From: Hyphochytrium catenoides
Lineage: Eukaryota; Sar; Hyphochytriomycetes; Hyphochytriales; Hyphochytriaceae
Length of the DNA: 14,429 nt
Assembly: GCA_900088475.1 (NCBI GenBank)
Contig: FLMG01003751.1
Coordinates: 1 to 14,429 of the forward strand
Direction: 5' to 3'
Numbering within the stretch: position 1 is the first letter of the stretch; each line of letters starts with the position of its first letter. A model generated the notes under the pieces. That model ran no database searches and was not told where the DNA came from. It was given only the letters and a program-made list of their open reading frames with translations. Shown here in pieces: positions 1 through 10,325 of this stretch. A program made the translations under genes and the position numbers.

Positions 1-23
1 GGACGAGCGCTCTTCTCGCAGCA

Positions 24-34
24 ATGGCTTCAAA

Positions 35-38
<4 letters not shown>
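24..38 (+). promoter_or_regulatory. Possible 4-codon uORF overlapping the PDE6D start codon
   Basis: An ATG at 24-26 opens the frame Met-Ala-Ser-Lys and stops at the TGA at 36-38. That stop overlaps the PDE6D ATG (35-37) in the arrangement ATGA. If the transcript begins upstream of position 24, ribosomes would meet this uORF first and PDE6D would need leaky scanning or termination-reinitiation. The transcript start is unknown, so this is only a candidate. Confidence 0.35.
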
Positions 39-1473
<1,435 letters not shown>

Positions 1474-1842
1474 AGTGGAAGGAACCCCGGCTCTTTTATC
1501 CTTACACTAGACGAAACCTCTACTTGCCCTGGGCGGAATAGTCGTGCCCATCGCTCCTCTCCGTTGAGTAGTCCAACAAACACGGAGACAGAGACCTGCA
1601 ATACTTCTTTGAGGAAAGCTTGTTCATGTCTGTCAAAAGTCAGAGAAAAGAAAGGGGGGTTGGTTCTCTCGAGCACAAATAGGCGCGACGCACGGACAGG
1701 CATATCGCAAGACAGACACCGGATGGTCTTCTCACATGGCCACCTTGCTGCTTTGGGAGAGAAGAGAGGCCTGCAACCTCTTCTGTTTGAGAGGATTACG
1801 GCTCTTTTGGAAGCAGAGAGAGATCTGACCTCTGGTGAACCT
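1474..1842. other. Convergent intergenic region between PDE6D and ZCCHC10
   Basis: These 369 bp separate two stop codons facing each other and must hold both 3' UTRs and polyadenylation signals. I see no conserved coding segment, RNA gene or repeat. A long open frame on the minus strand crosses it, but it has no family resemblance and looks like the continuation of a shifted frame of the ZCCHC10 Ser-rich tail. Confidence 0.6.
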
Positions 1843-2877
1843 TTAGGAGGACTTCCTTGCCCGTTTCTTGGCAGGTCTTTCATCTTCAGAGGAGGAAGAG
1901 TCAGAGTCTGAACCCGATGTACTGCTATCACTGCTTGAGTCACTCTCGGAGCTACTGCTGGAAGCCGAAGACGAGCTAGAACCGCTTTCAGATTCGCTTT
2001 CACTATCACTGCTGCCGCTGCTGCTGCTGCTTTCACTGTCGCTGCTATCAGAGGAAGAAGAGGATTCGCTTGAGCTTGTCTCCTCTTTTTTCTTCTTCGT
2101 TTTCTTCTTTTTGCCAGCAAGCTTGTTCTGTGCCTTCTCTTTTGCTTCTTGCTTCAACTTCTTCTCCAGCTCGTCAGGAGGAAGCTCAAGGTGGAACTTC
2201 CGCAGCTTGGGATTTTTGAGCTATTGAGGGACAGCAAGAGGAGTCAGAAGTAGTCTAAACGGCATAAGGTTCTTGGAGTCCCTTCTGTTTCCTCTCTCTA
2301 TTGACCCGACCAACATGTATCATCCGAGAAAGCAGCCTTCCAATGAATTGTGCTGATGTGCCGCCTTGTCACAGATTCTCTTAACTCCTCTCTGTTAGCA
2401 TGGCAACACCCTCTACGTAGCTCTACCTTGCAGAAGGAATGGCATCTGTAGTCACTCTCTCACGAGACCTTTCTGGCTATCATCCTTCTCTCTTGGGCCT
2501 CGCTCTCTGTCCCCTGGCCAACTCATTGACATGCCCCTGCCATATTCCCCACTACGCCTCTCTGGAGGCCTTGAACGCCTTCTCTATCTCCCCTGCACTG
2601 GCCTTACCAAGCTCTAAGATAATCTTAGCCTCATTTCCAACTATTTCATCCCTACCTCCTTTGTCTTCGAAGCTCTGGAGATGTAAATGGGCTCCGCCTT
2701 GCACTCATAGGTCCAGTGCCCAGTCTTTAAACACTTTTGGCATTGCTGTCCACTGCCTCCGCCGCCCTGACTTCGTCGGATGACCTTGTTTCCCTCTGTA
2801 CTTGTCAGGTACATATTGGCCTTCGCCTCTTTCCGCTGCGCCCAGCGGCTCATTGGTCGGTCTCCAGTCTCTGCCAT
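1843..2877 (-). CDS. ZCCHC10: ZCCHC10-like zinc-knuckle protein with Ser-rich acidic tail, 2 exons, 199 aa
   Basis: On the minus strand, exon 1 is 2877-2656 and exon 2 is 2220-1843, with a 435-bp GT-AG intron (2655-2221) in phase 0. Residues 44-60 form the diagnostic CX2CX4HX4C knuckle CQKCLKTGHWTYEC (C46, C49, H54, C59). It is followed by ISRASKTKE joined across the intron to LKNPKLRKF, which restores the conserved SRT-x-x-LKNPKLR block seen in plant and animal ZCCHC10. Residues 95-121 are Lys/Glu-rich. Residues about 122-187 are an almost pure Ser/Asp/Glu tract, and the tail carries a basic KKRARK (192-197) that could be a nuclear localisation signal. The ATG at 2877 is the first in the frame and is followed by G. 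The family is nuclear and presumably binds RNA; its role is poorly defined. It converges on PDE6D and diverges from the TPR gene. Confidence 0.9.
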
Positions 2878-3809
2878 TTTACCGGTAGAAATGGCTCCTT
2901 CGAAAGGAGCGAGGGCAGCAGGAGATAGAGCCAGAAAAAGAGAAAGAAAGTCCTGCCCGAGACCCGAACTGTGAAGGACAGAATCGCCACAAGAGAGAAC
3001 TTTCAGCAGCTGAGCTTCGTCCCCTATGTGAGACTTATTCTCCGCATCCACAAAGAAGAGAACCTTAGTAACAATGAGGGAACAAGGAGTGAGAGGGAGA
3101 AGAGGGAGCGAGAGACCGTTCAGTTGTGAAGCTTCTCAGCGACGAAGAAGAAGCTTCTGAAGCTTCGAAGAGTCACGCTGTCGAGGAGGAACAGAAAGGC
3201 TGCTAAAGAGGTCGCAGGGATGAACTGGACGGCTGGCAACTGCTGAAGATCGACACAGATTCAAGCTAGGGAAGGCACACCGCGCTAGAAAGAGTGCTCG
3301 TGAGCTTTACCAGAATTTTCACTAGATTTAAGGATTATTATGAAGTAGAGCAATTTTATAAGCCAGAGTGGTTCTGTACTAGACAGAGTGTACAGGAGAT
3401 ATGGTAGGCGGCAAGCTGCGCACAAACCCCAACAAAGCTCTTTCCAGCCCTCCCCCAGGGGCGAGGAATCAGAATGAAGCTCAAAACCAGTTCAGAAGCA
3501 GGTAATCATAGTAATACCCACCTGACCCTAAGGCTAGTTAGGCCGCTAAATGGAGTAGTAATACAGTGTGTAGGGGAGTTGATGGCGGCGTCAGGACAAC
3601 GAAGCTCGGCGGTTCCTCGAGGCGCGTCTGAGGTCTGAACGGCGGATATCGGTAATTTTCTTCCCCCGACCTCTGTCTCTCTCTCGATCTGGAGAGCTGG
3701 GAGCACGTAGTAGAAGCTGTGGGGAAGCAGAGCTCAAGGTCACTTTGAAGTTAATCTACCGAAGGGAGCAGCGCTTCATAGGCGAAGACCTTTAGTGCGT
3801 GGTGTGGGA
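2878..3809. promoter_or_regulatory. Divergent intergenic region (presumed promoters of ZCCHC10 and the TPR gene)
   Basis: These 932 bp lie between two start codons pointing away from each other, so both 5' UTRs and promoters should be here. The plus strand is purine-rich at about 2900-3130. TTTTATAAG occurs at about 3354-3362, and a CT-rich run at about 3664-3686. I cannot assign transcription start sites. No ORF here resembles a known protein. Confidence 0.5.
3128..3166. repeat. Three copies of the palindromic octamer GAAGCTTC
   Basis: GAAGCTTC occurs at 3128-3135, 3150-3157 and 3159-3166 inside the divergent intergenic region. The motif is self-complementary. It could be a transcription-factor site cluster or simply drift in GAA-rich sequence. 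Confidence 0.4.
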
Positions 3810-5989
3810 ATGTCAAGAAGCAGCTCTGGAGCGGGAGGTAAGAGCATAGGCGGGCCAGACCTTGGCTTTCCCGTGATCTAAGGTTGTGGGCCAAAGACGG
3901 CACTAGACTGACTCTTTGTCTTGCTGTTTCTATAAACTCTGGCTGTCGCTGCCGTCTGTCACGCGCTTTCAGAGGTGGCTCCTCTCCACCAGCGTGTCCT
4001 GGTTGTCGCTGTCACTTCAATTGTAGCCGAATTCATCTGGCGCCGCCGGCAATACCTCTTGGATTTTCTGATAATGAGAGAAAGCGGCTTTTTGGCGTAC
4101 ATCCTCTCGTCGGTCATCGCATACTCCTTCATATTTGCGGGTCTCTTTGGCATTGGCCAGATTATTAGCAGAGTTATCTCTACCGCGCTCTCAGGCAAGC
4201 AGAAAAAGAGAAAGATGGGGAGTAGCAGCAGCAAGGAAAAGGACGAAGCCGTTGCAACCCGGCAGAAGAACGAGAATGGGTCAACCTCCTCTAAGGCTCC
4301 ATCTTCCCCTAAGCCAGCTGCAAAGATTCCTGATGTATCAACAGCAGCTCCTGCTGTGGTCGAATCTGAGAAGTCTGCCACCAAACAGGCTCCAGAGAAG
4401 GAAGAATCTCCGTCTTCACCAGGAGAGACGACAAAGGGGTCGACAACTGGAGATTTGTCAAACAGTCAGGATTTCGCTGAGATTGACGCGGTTCTTTTGG
4501 GCAATAGAGAAGAGCCTGGAGCATTTGAGAGGGTGCAGCAGCAGCTGGAAGCAATGGAGAGGACTGGTCCAGTCCTTGGTGAGTGCCAAACTTCCCCATC
4601 GTTCAGGGACCCCTGCCCTCTCTCTTTCTCTCTCACTCCCTGCTCCCTTCCGCGCTCCCTCTCGTCACTCTTTCCCATTGTCCCTTCACAAGCTTTACAT
4701 TGCCTCTCTCGCTTCCTCTGGGTTCCCGTTCTCACGGAGGTCACTCTCGCTGCTCTTGATAGCCTCTTACTAACCCTTGCCCTTCAGCTCGATTGGCACA
4801 AATAACTTATTGGATTGGAGAATTTGCAGAGTCTAAAGCAGAGAAGGATGAAATCTTCACAGAGGTGACGATTAAGGCTGGCACACTTGTCCTTCTCCGT
4901 CGTTGCCTTCTCTGTGCCTTTTTTCAACCTTTATTGTCCAATCGCCCGTTCTTGCCTCTTTCAATATGCTCGTGCTCAGGACATCGGATCTTAGAGGAGA
5001 CTTTCTCGGTGTTTAAAATCTCTCTTTTGCTGGTCCAAATGGCTTAGGAGCCCGTTTCCTCTTCTACTGCCTACCTGTCATCTGGTGGCGGTTGTCTCCC
5101 GCCACTTATAACCGTTGTCCCTGTAGGCAGTCAGACTGGGCCAAGAAGCAGTGAAGAAGGCTCCAGACTGCTTTGAGGCTCGCTTCTGGTACGCTGTAAG
5201 CATGGGCTCACACGCGCAGGTCAAGGGAATGATGAAGAGTGCACAGTACCTCACACCCTTAACAGAGCACGCCGAATGGGCCTATAAAGCTAAACCAGAA
5301 TACTTCCAGGTACTGCCGAGACAAGCATCTTTTGGTCTGCATCCCAAGGAGTTCCCCGGTCTACCTGCCTTCTCCGGCTGCATGCCATGTCACATAGATG
5401 GCTCTCTGTCCTCTCTCAGTCGTTGCCATCATACTTTGTCCTTCACTGACCTCGTAAATGTTCTCCATGATCCGAACTCCCGGAATCCAATAGGGTGGCC
5501 CTTGCAGGCTATGGGGTGGAGTGCTGCTTGACTCACCTCCATGGCCCATCGCCGTTGGAGATAAAAAGAAAGCTCTTCGAGTCTTACAGCAGGGCATTGA
5601 GTTGGGGCCTGGTGAGTGAACGACAAGAATATGCACGGTGGACAGAGAAGAATGCGAGGATCCCCGAGAAAGAGAGGGTATAAGAGGATGGCATCCAGGC
5701 AGAGCGAGTTAGAACAGATAGATAGAAAAGAAAGAGTTGGGAAGGAAAGAGACACAGCGGGTAAAGGGCGACCCTCTCATGCAAACTTTGCTCTTCCCAA
5801 CCTGCAGACTTTCCACAGAACTATCTGCTCCTTGCTCGCGCATACTATGCTAATGGAGACAAAGCCAACGCTCTGGAAGCCCTGAGGGAGCTCTCATCAC
5901 AGAAGACACCGTCCATTAACGCAGGATTCCATGGCAAGATGCGCTGGGAGGCTCAGGATCTCATTGCTCAGTATTCCAAGGATAAGTGA
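3810..5989 (+). CDS. Membrane-anchored TPR protein, RMDN-like (regulator of microtubule dynamics group), 6 exons, 397 aa
   Basis: Exons: 3810-3837, 3973-4578, 4788-4864, 5127-5309, 5494-5611, 5808-5989. The introns are GT-AG with consistent phases, and the 1194 nt end in TGA. Residues 17-32 are mildly hydrophobic and residues 49-75 form a clear membrane segment rich in Ile, Leu, Phe and Gly. A basic patch (KQKKRK, 85-90) follows, then a Ser/Pro/Lys/Glu-rich disordered linker (about 91-180). The C-terminal half is helical TPR-like: EAVRLGQEAVKKAPDCFEARFWYA (227-250), KGMMKSAQYL, then GGPCRLWGGVLL (299-310) and DKKKALRVLQQGIELGP (321-337), and finally NYLLLARAYYANGDKANAL (342-360). This matches the RMDN group and its bacterial TPR relatives. 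Human RMDN3/PTPIP51 likewise has an N-terminal anchor, a linker and a C-terminal TPR, and tethers ER to mitochondria. The assignment is by architecture and short motifs, so the orthologue is uncertain. The final exon may be spliced further (see findings). Confidence 0.83.
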
Positions 5990-6727
5990 GAGCATAATAT
6001 TGTACACCACCTTGAGGAGAGAAAAGAGAGTTGGCAGCAGTGGCAGGGGCAAAATGTTGACATAGGGAAAGAGCCATCGCGCTGAGAAACCTTCAAGCGT
6101 CTGTCGCAGCGCAAAACAATGCGAGACACTAATCACTACTGCGGGACAATAGTCCGCGTGAGGGGCCATAAGATGCCTAACCTCTCCGTAACCTCAATTG
6201 ACTCCTCAATCAATGCGGCTGAGTCTCTCTTTGTCTTGTCTGTCATCGATATTCACCCTTGACCTGCAGGATCCTCTGTCTTCTATACAGCGTGAAAGCT
6301 GAGGACATCTCTGCCCGTCATCGGTCCGTCTCTGTGTTGATGCTCTATCACTGTTGTGCGGCAGATGGTGGCCGAAGAACCGCTTGCTTCTCTCTCCCTC
6401 AACAACCCAAACGAAGATTCTGATGATTCGAGCCGTTAACGTCGGAGCCCGAGCCTGTTGCTGGGAGCTCGTTTTTGAAGATTTTCGTCTCTCTTCTCGA
6501 GAGCCCGATGGGCTGTCGTTTGCACCTCACGCTGCACATCATCTGTCTGATGCTCTGAACCGCTGACGGCAGAGAGGAAGTTGGGAGACAGAGAAAGAAG
6601 AACCGAGGATCTGACAGCCTGTACAGCAAGTTATTTGTCTACGTTTTGACGGTCATCCGGGGCAGAAGAAAGCGTAGTCTCAATTGGAGACCATTCCTGG
6701 GTGGCAAGGCTTTCCTGGGGTTCAGCC
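5990..6727. other. Intergenic region between the TPR gene and THOC6, with possible alternative 3' exon
   Basis: These 738 bp hold the 3' UTR of the TPR gene and the 5' region of THOC6. A pyrimidine tract at about 6223-6262 leads into CTGCAG (ending 6269), which looks like a splice acceptor. A second acceptor-like GCGGCAG ends at 6364 and is followed by a 24-codon open frame (6365-6439, TAA) with an acidic Asp/Ser-rich end. These may be unannotated terminal exons of the upstream gene or chance. Nothing else coding is evident. Confidence 0.4.
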
Positions 6728-8615
6728 ATGGTTGCTGGGCCTGACCTGACCCGACATCTGCCGCAGCTGTACAATGAGGCAGTCTACGAAGAGACAGTGA
6801 CGCGGCAGGCTCGCCTGCAGGAAGCAATCATCTTTTGCCTCAAGTTCTCGCCATGTGGCAAGTATCTGGTCGCAGCAACTAACTTCGGAACCATAAATGT
6901 CTGGCACTTACCGAAGTATATGGTAAGTCTAGACTATCTAGTTAACGAACTTGAAGAGAGCCGACTAATCAGCCCTTGGTGCTGCGTAGGATGAGCAGTT
7001 CTGGAAGGACAAGGCGCAGGGGTAAGTGGCAGGGCACTTATAGCAATGTTTATAGCCATGCATTCTTCTAGTACCTCACGGTAGTCCGTAGGAAGCATCA
7101 TCCAGCTCCAGACTGGTCTTTTCAGGCTCATCGTGGCGCCATATATTCTTTAGCCTTTGTCAGTCGTGGCTCTTCCACAATACTAGTCAGGTCCGTGGCA
7201 AGGCTCTTGAAGAAGAGCCATGGCGTGGCATCTAACTGGAATGTAGTGGATCAGATGTTGAGACACGTGCTTGGAACTGGAAACTGCTGATCACAGGCAT
7301 ATCAGACGTTCCAGGTGAGACATTACCAGGGGTTCCACTGCAATTCTTGCGTGCTGCTTTACTGATGCGACAGACAGGCACAACGCCGTTGTGGGACTTT
7401 CGAGTGCCAGCGGATGGCAGCTCCAGATATGTAACCCGTCCTGTGGCTGAGACCAATGGCATCGCCTATATGGAGGAGGTTGCTCTTTTGCAATGCGTTG
7501 TCCACTTTCTTCCATGCTTACGCTCAGCTGTGTTAGTTAGGGCATCTGTTGCTGGCGGCTGGCGATGGCAACGCCTATTCTGTGGACTTGGAGACGCAGA
7601 CCGTAGTCAAGAAGTACGAAGGTAGTGCCATATCGGGCCTTGATCACCGGGCTATCTGCTAACACCGCTATGCAGGACATAAGGACTACTTACACTGCAT
7701 ACTGAGAATCCCAAACTCCAGTTTGTTCGCGACCGGCTCAGAAGATGGCAGAGCTGGTGTCTGGGGTAAGTCCGAAGCAAGTTGACTCTTCCAACATTGT
7801 GCTTCTCAGAGCTTCATTGGCTTACCGCGTCCTTGGTCTGCTCTTAGATGTCCGCTCTTCTAACGTGACGTTCTTGGACGGAATTCCTACTGGTACCTTT
7901 TCTGGGAGCTCCCGGTAAGTTGCAAACGTCGGTAATGGCGCAAGAACATAATGGCAATGTGTCTTCCTGATCTCTGTTCGCTCAGATCTTCGAGGCAGAG
8001 AAGCTGGGTGTCTTCGCTGGCTGTTGATAGTACTGGCAATTGGTTGGTAAGTAAGGAGAGATTGCTTTGGACTCCCTGGCGCCATCCTCACTTGGCTACT
8101 TCGGCTTACAGACGACTGGTGTCGGGATTCAAGGCAGCAAAAGCACGTCGCATGGAGTTTGGAGTGTGTGGCACGTGGGCTCGATGACTGCCACCATAGT
8201 CAAAGAACATCCATCTCGAATTCAAACCCTGACTTGTTATTCGGACGATGAAGAGGTACCAGCATAACGGAGTCATTCGCTATATAAGTTTGACCAAGCT
8301 ACATCGTTGTTCATAGGTTATAGTGGGCGGCAACGAATCCTCGTTGAGCTTCTATCGGCGGTCCACGAGCGACCTGCGGACCAAATTTGCCACATCTTGC
8401 TCTTCAGTCTTTGCGGCAGCTCATAACAGTGACGAGGAATGTGAGGTAAGATTGTCCAATACTGGTCTACTTAGACTTTCTACCGTATAATGGCATCTCA
8501 TCTTTGTCATGTCGCCAAATTGTCCTCGCAGGTCATAGCGGTCGGTGGAGCTTCTTGCTTGGTCGATATCTTCAGCAGCCTCGGCAACAAAGCCTTCTGC
8601 TTTAGATGCTGCTGA
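6728..8615 (+). CDS. THOC6: THOC6 orthologue, WD40 subunit of the THO/TREX mRNA-export complex, 12 exons, 384 aa
   Basis: Exons: 6728-6922, 6990-7021, 7092-7190, 7247-7314, 7378-7478, 7537-7621, 7676-7765, 7848-7914, 7986-8046, 8112-8255, 8317-8445, 8532-8615. All phases agree, and the 1155 nt end in TGA. The protein forms a seven-bladed WD40 propeller with repeats near residues 38-61 (FSPCGKYLVAATNFG), 88-120 (AHRGAIYSLAF ... RAWNW), 159-185 (LLLAAGDGNAYSVDLET), 194-226 (GHKDYLHCILR ... SEDGRAGVWDVR), 253-288 (WVSSLAVDSTGNWL ... SVWHV), 307-328 and 358-372. Order and spacing follow human THOC6, including the AGD...DLET and GHTDYIHC equivalents. THOC6 bridges THO dimers and supports co-transcriptional loading of export factors in the nucleus. 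Donors GTTGCT (7479) and GTCCGT (7191) are weak; I chose them because only they keep the frame and the alignment. The 384 aa is slightly longer than the human protein. Confidence 0.93.
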
Positions 8616-9011
8616 GCTTTATCTATGAAGTTTTCATATTTATCAGAGGTTACCGGGTCTTCAGACTGCAGCCCTAAGAGCGGCACCCACTTTTATCATC
8701 AACTCTTTGCCTCTAGGCATCTGGAAAAAAACTGTATAATATTACTAAGTTAACTAGCGGCCCTTGCCTCTGTTCTTTATCCATAAACAAGTTCAGAGAA
8801 GTCACAAAGAAGAATCAAAAATAGCCATGCAGCTGTCTCCTCATAAGGGAAATGGGAAAGCGGGAGGACGAATGAATTAACTTCGTCATTCACCCGCAGC
8901 TCCGGAGACTTGACTTTCGAGCTCAACACTCCCACACTTTAGAAGTCTGGGAGATTTGGACCAGAGCTCTCCAGTTTGCAAAACACCTTCTGGGTGAACA
9001 TTGTGTCCTGC
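8616..9011. other. Convergent intergenic region between THOC6 and the VTC-domain gene
   Basis: These 396 bp lie between two facing stop codons and must hold both 3' UTRs. An AT-rich stretch at about 8725-8756 is the only compositional feature. I see no gene or RNA here. Confidence 0.6.
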
Positions 9012-10325
9012 TCAGACAGCCAGCCGCACCCTTGCATTCACAATGCTAGGCAGATCTCCGACTGTCTGGTAAGCGCTAATATGTTCATGTCGCCGGGTAG
9101 GACAGCCTTCAGTGCTTGTTTCACTCTGTAGGCGGTCTGTGTTGATCCTCAATAGCGCGCTCATCTTTGAAGCTTTCTTTCTCGGCCCTGGGGTCTTCAA
9201 ACAGTAATCTGAGAGGTCTGAGCTCCGTCCCCCATGGAAAGAGTAGTCTTTGAGCCGCTTATGTGGCAGTTCCAGGTCTGGGTGCATGACCTTGGCACGA
9301 AAGTGCAGAACCTTCTTGCCTGCCTTCGGCGGTGAAGCCTCATCTGCATCAGCGGGTCCTGAATCTGTCTCCGTGCCTCTCCAGTACTTCTCAACCCATG
9401 AAATGCGGAAATCTGAAGATTCTGCCGCTCGTAACCTGGCGCATGCGAGAATGTATTTGTTGAAGTTGGGCGAGATCTGGACGACACCGAACGCTTCGAT
9501 CCCTCGGGTAAGCGTAGCGATCATTGGATCGATAGCTTGATAGATGCTAATCAGTGCCTTAGGGAATCGGAAAACTTGAGGTGCTCTCGGATCAATCTTC
9601 ACATTAAGAGAACAGCTTGGCTCCTCAAGCTCAAGAAGATCTGTCGTGCAGCGGATGTTCTCATCCATCCGGATAGACGATGCCACTGCTTCCCCTACTT
9701 TGAGTTGAAACAAAGTTCTTCTGTACTGAACCATCATCCGAGCCCGCAAGCCCCGGGTCCGTAGAGCTTCAAGGACATCTGAGGGGGCTTCATCATTCCG
9801 GATCCATGGATCTGCAAACAACTTCCGGGCACAAAGCACGGAGATCTTGTGTCGCAATACCTCCGTCGGGACGCCTCTGTGATATATCTGCTTCTCGATT
9901 ACTAAAGTAGACTCAATTGATCGCGATTCCCATCGGATGCAATAAAGCTCTCCAAACTCTAGCTCTCTTACTCTCTCCAGACAACATGAGAACTCATCGT
10001 CATCAAAGAACACAACGTTCTGAAGACCAAGAAGAGTGCAATGCATCCGGAGACCCAATCTGTCCTTGAGTTTGGCGGCATTCCTGGCACTGATATATAA
10101 CTTCCTCCTCATGAAGCGGTTGTACGTTGGGTGCACAGATTTGCCAGCGGGTTCCTCATGGTAGGATGACCGTCGCTGATACTCTGTTCTTCCACCGTCT
10201 AGTGCCTCTAGACTCTGTTTTCTCATGCTTCCTCGCCTCGATGGCGTCTGAAAGCTGATAACTCGGTTATTGACCTCCTTCTCCTGCATACAGAAGACTC
10301 GGCCAAAGAAGCCTTTAATCGCCAT
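9012..10325 (-). CDS. VTC-domain protein (polyphosphate polymerase fold), intronless, SPX-less, probably non-catalytic, 437 aa
   Basis: This is a single open frame on the minus strand, ATG at 10325-10323 and TGA at 9014-9012. Residues about 68-297 follow the VTC (vacuolar transporter chaperone) triphosphate-tunnel fold in order: RRKLYISARNAAKL (73-86, strand resembling the KYW start), VVFFDDDEF (104-112), LERVRELEFGELYCIRW (116-132), TLVIEKQ (140-146), LRARMMVQYRRTLFQL (193-208), SIRMDE (217-222), FRFPKALISIY (252-262) and ISPNFNKYI (284-292). In active VTC4-type enzymes this tunnel makes inorganic polyphosphate from ATP at the vacuole or acidocalcisome membrane. Several tunnel positions look altered: the late ExK strand reads SIY, the strand-3 ERK motif reads EKQ, and one Arg of the RxRW motif is Cys. 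There is no SPX domain before it and no DUF202-type membrane segments after it; residues 298-437 are polar with Lys/Arg/Ser patches. The frame stays open upstream to a TGA at 10407-10409. It could be a VTC2/3-like accessory subunit, a retrocopy or a decaying gene. Confidence 0.72.
   Translation of the reverse strand: MAIKGFFGRVFCMQEKEVNNRVISFQTPSRRGSMRKQSLEALDGGRTEYQRRSSYHEEPAGKSVHPTYNRFMRRKLYISARNAAKLKDRLGLRMHCTLLGLQNVVFFDDDEFSCCLERVRELEFGELYCIRWESRSIESTLVIEKQIYHRGVPTEVLRHKISVLCARKLFADPWIRNDEAPSDVLEALRTRGLRARMMVQYRRTLFQLKVGEAVASSIRMDENIRCTTDLLELEEPSCSLNVKIDPRAPQVFRFPKALISIYQAIDPMIATLTRGIEAFGVVQISPNFNKYILACARLRAAESSDFRISWVEKYWRGTETDSGPADADEASPPKAGKKVLHFRAKVMHPDLELPHKRLKDYSFHGGRSSDLSDYCLKTPGPRKKASKMSALLRINTDRLQSETSTEGCPTRRHEHISAYQTVGDLPSIVNARVRLAV

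Noticed and set aside
1868-2227. 119-codon plus-strand frame rich in Leu, Ser and Glu
   Set aside because: It is the exact antisense of the ZCCHC10 Ser-rich exon. Its composition follows from that repeat.
3959-4384. 141-codon minus-strand frame under the TPR gene
   Set aside because: It is antisense of a long exon with good phase-consistent splicing and protein motifs on the plus strand.
7347-7625. 92-codon unspliced frame through THOC6
   Set aside because: After 7478 it runs through an intron and then reads the next exon out of frame. Splicing 7478 to 7537 restores the AAGDG...DLET repeat.
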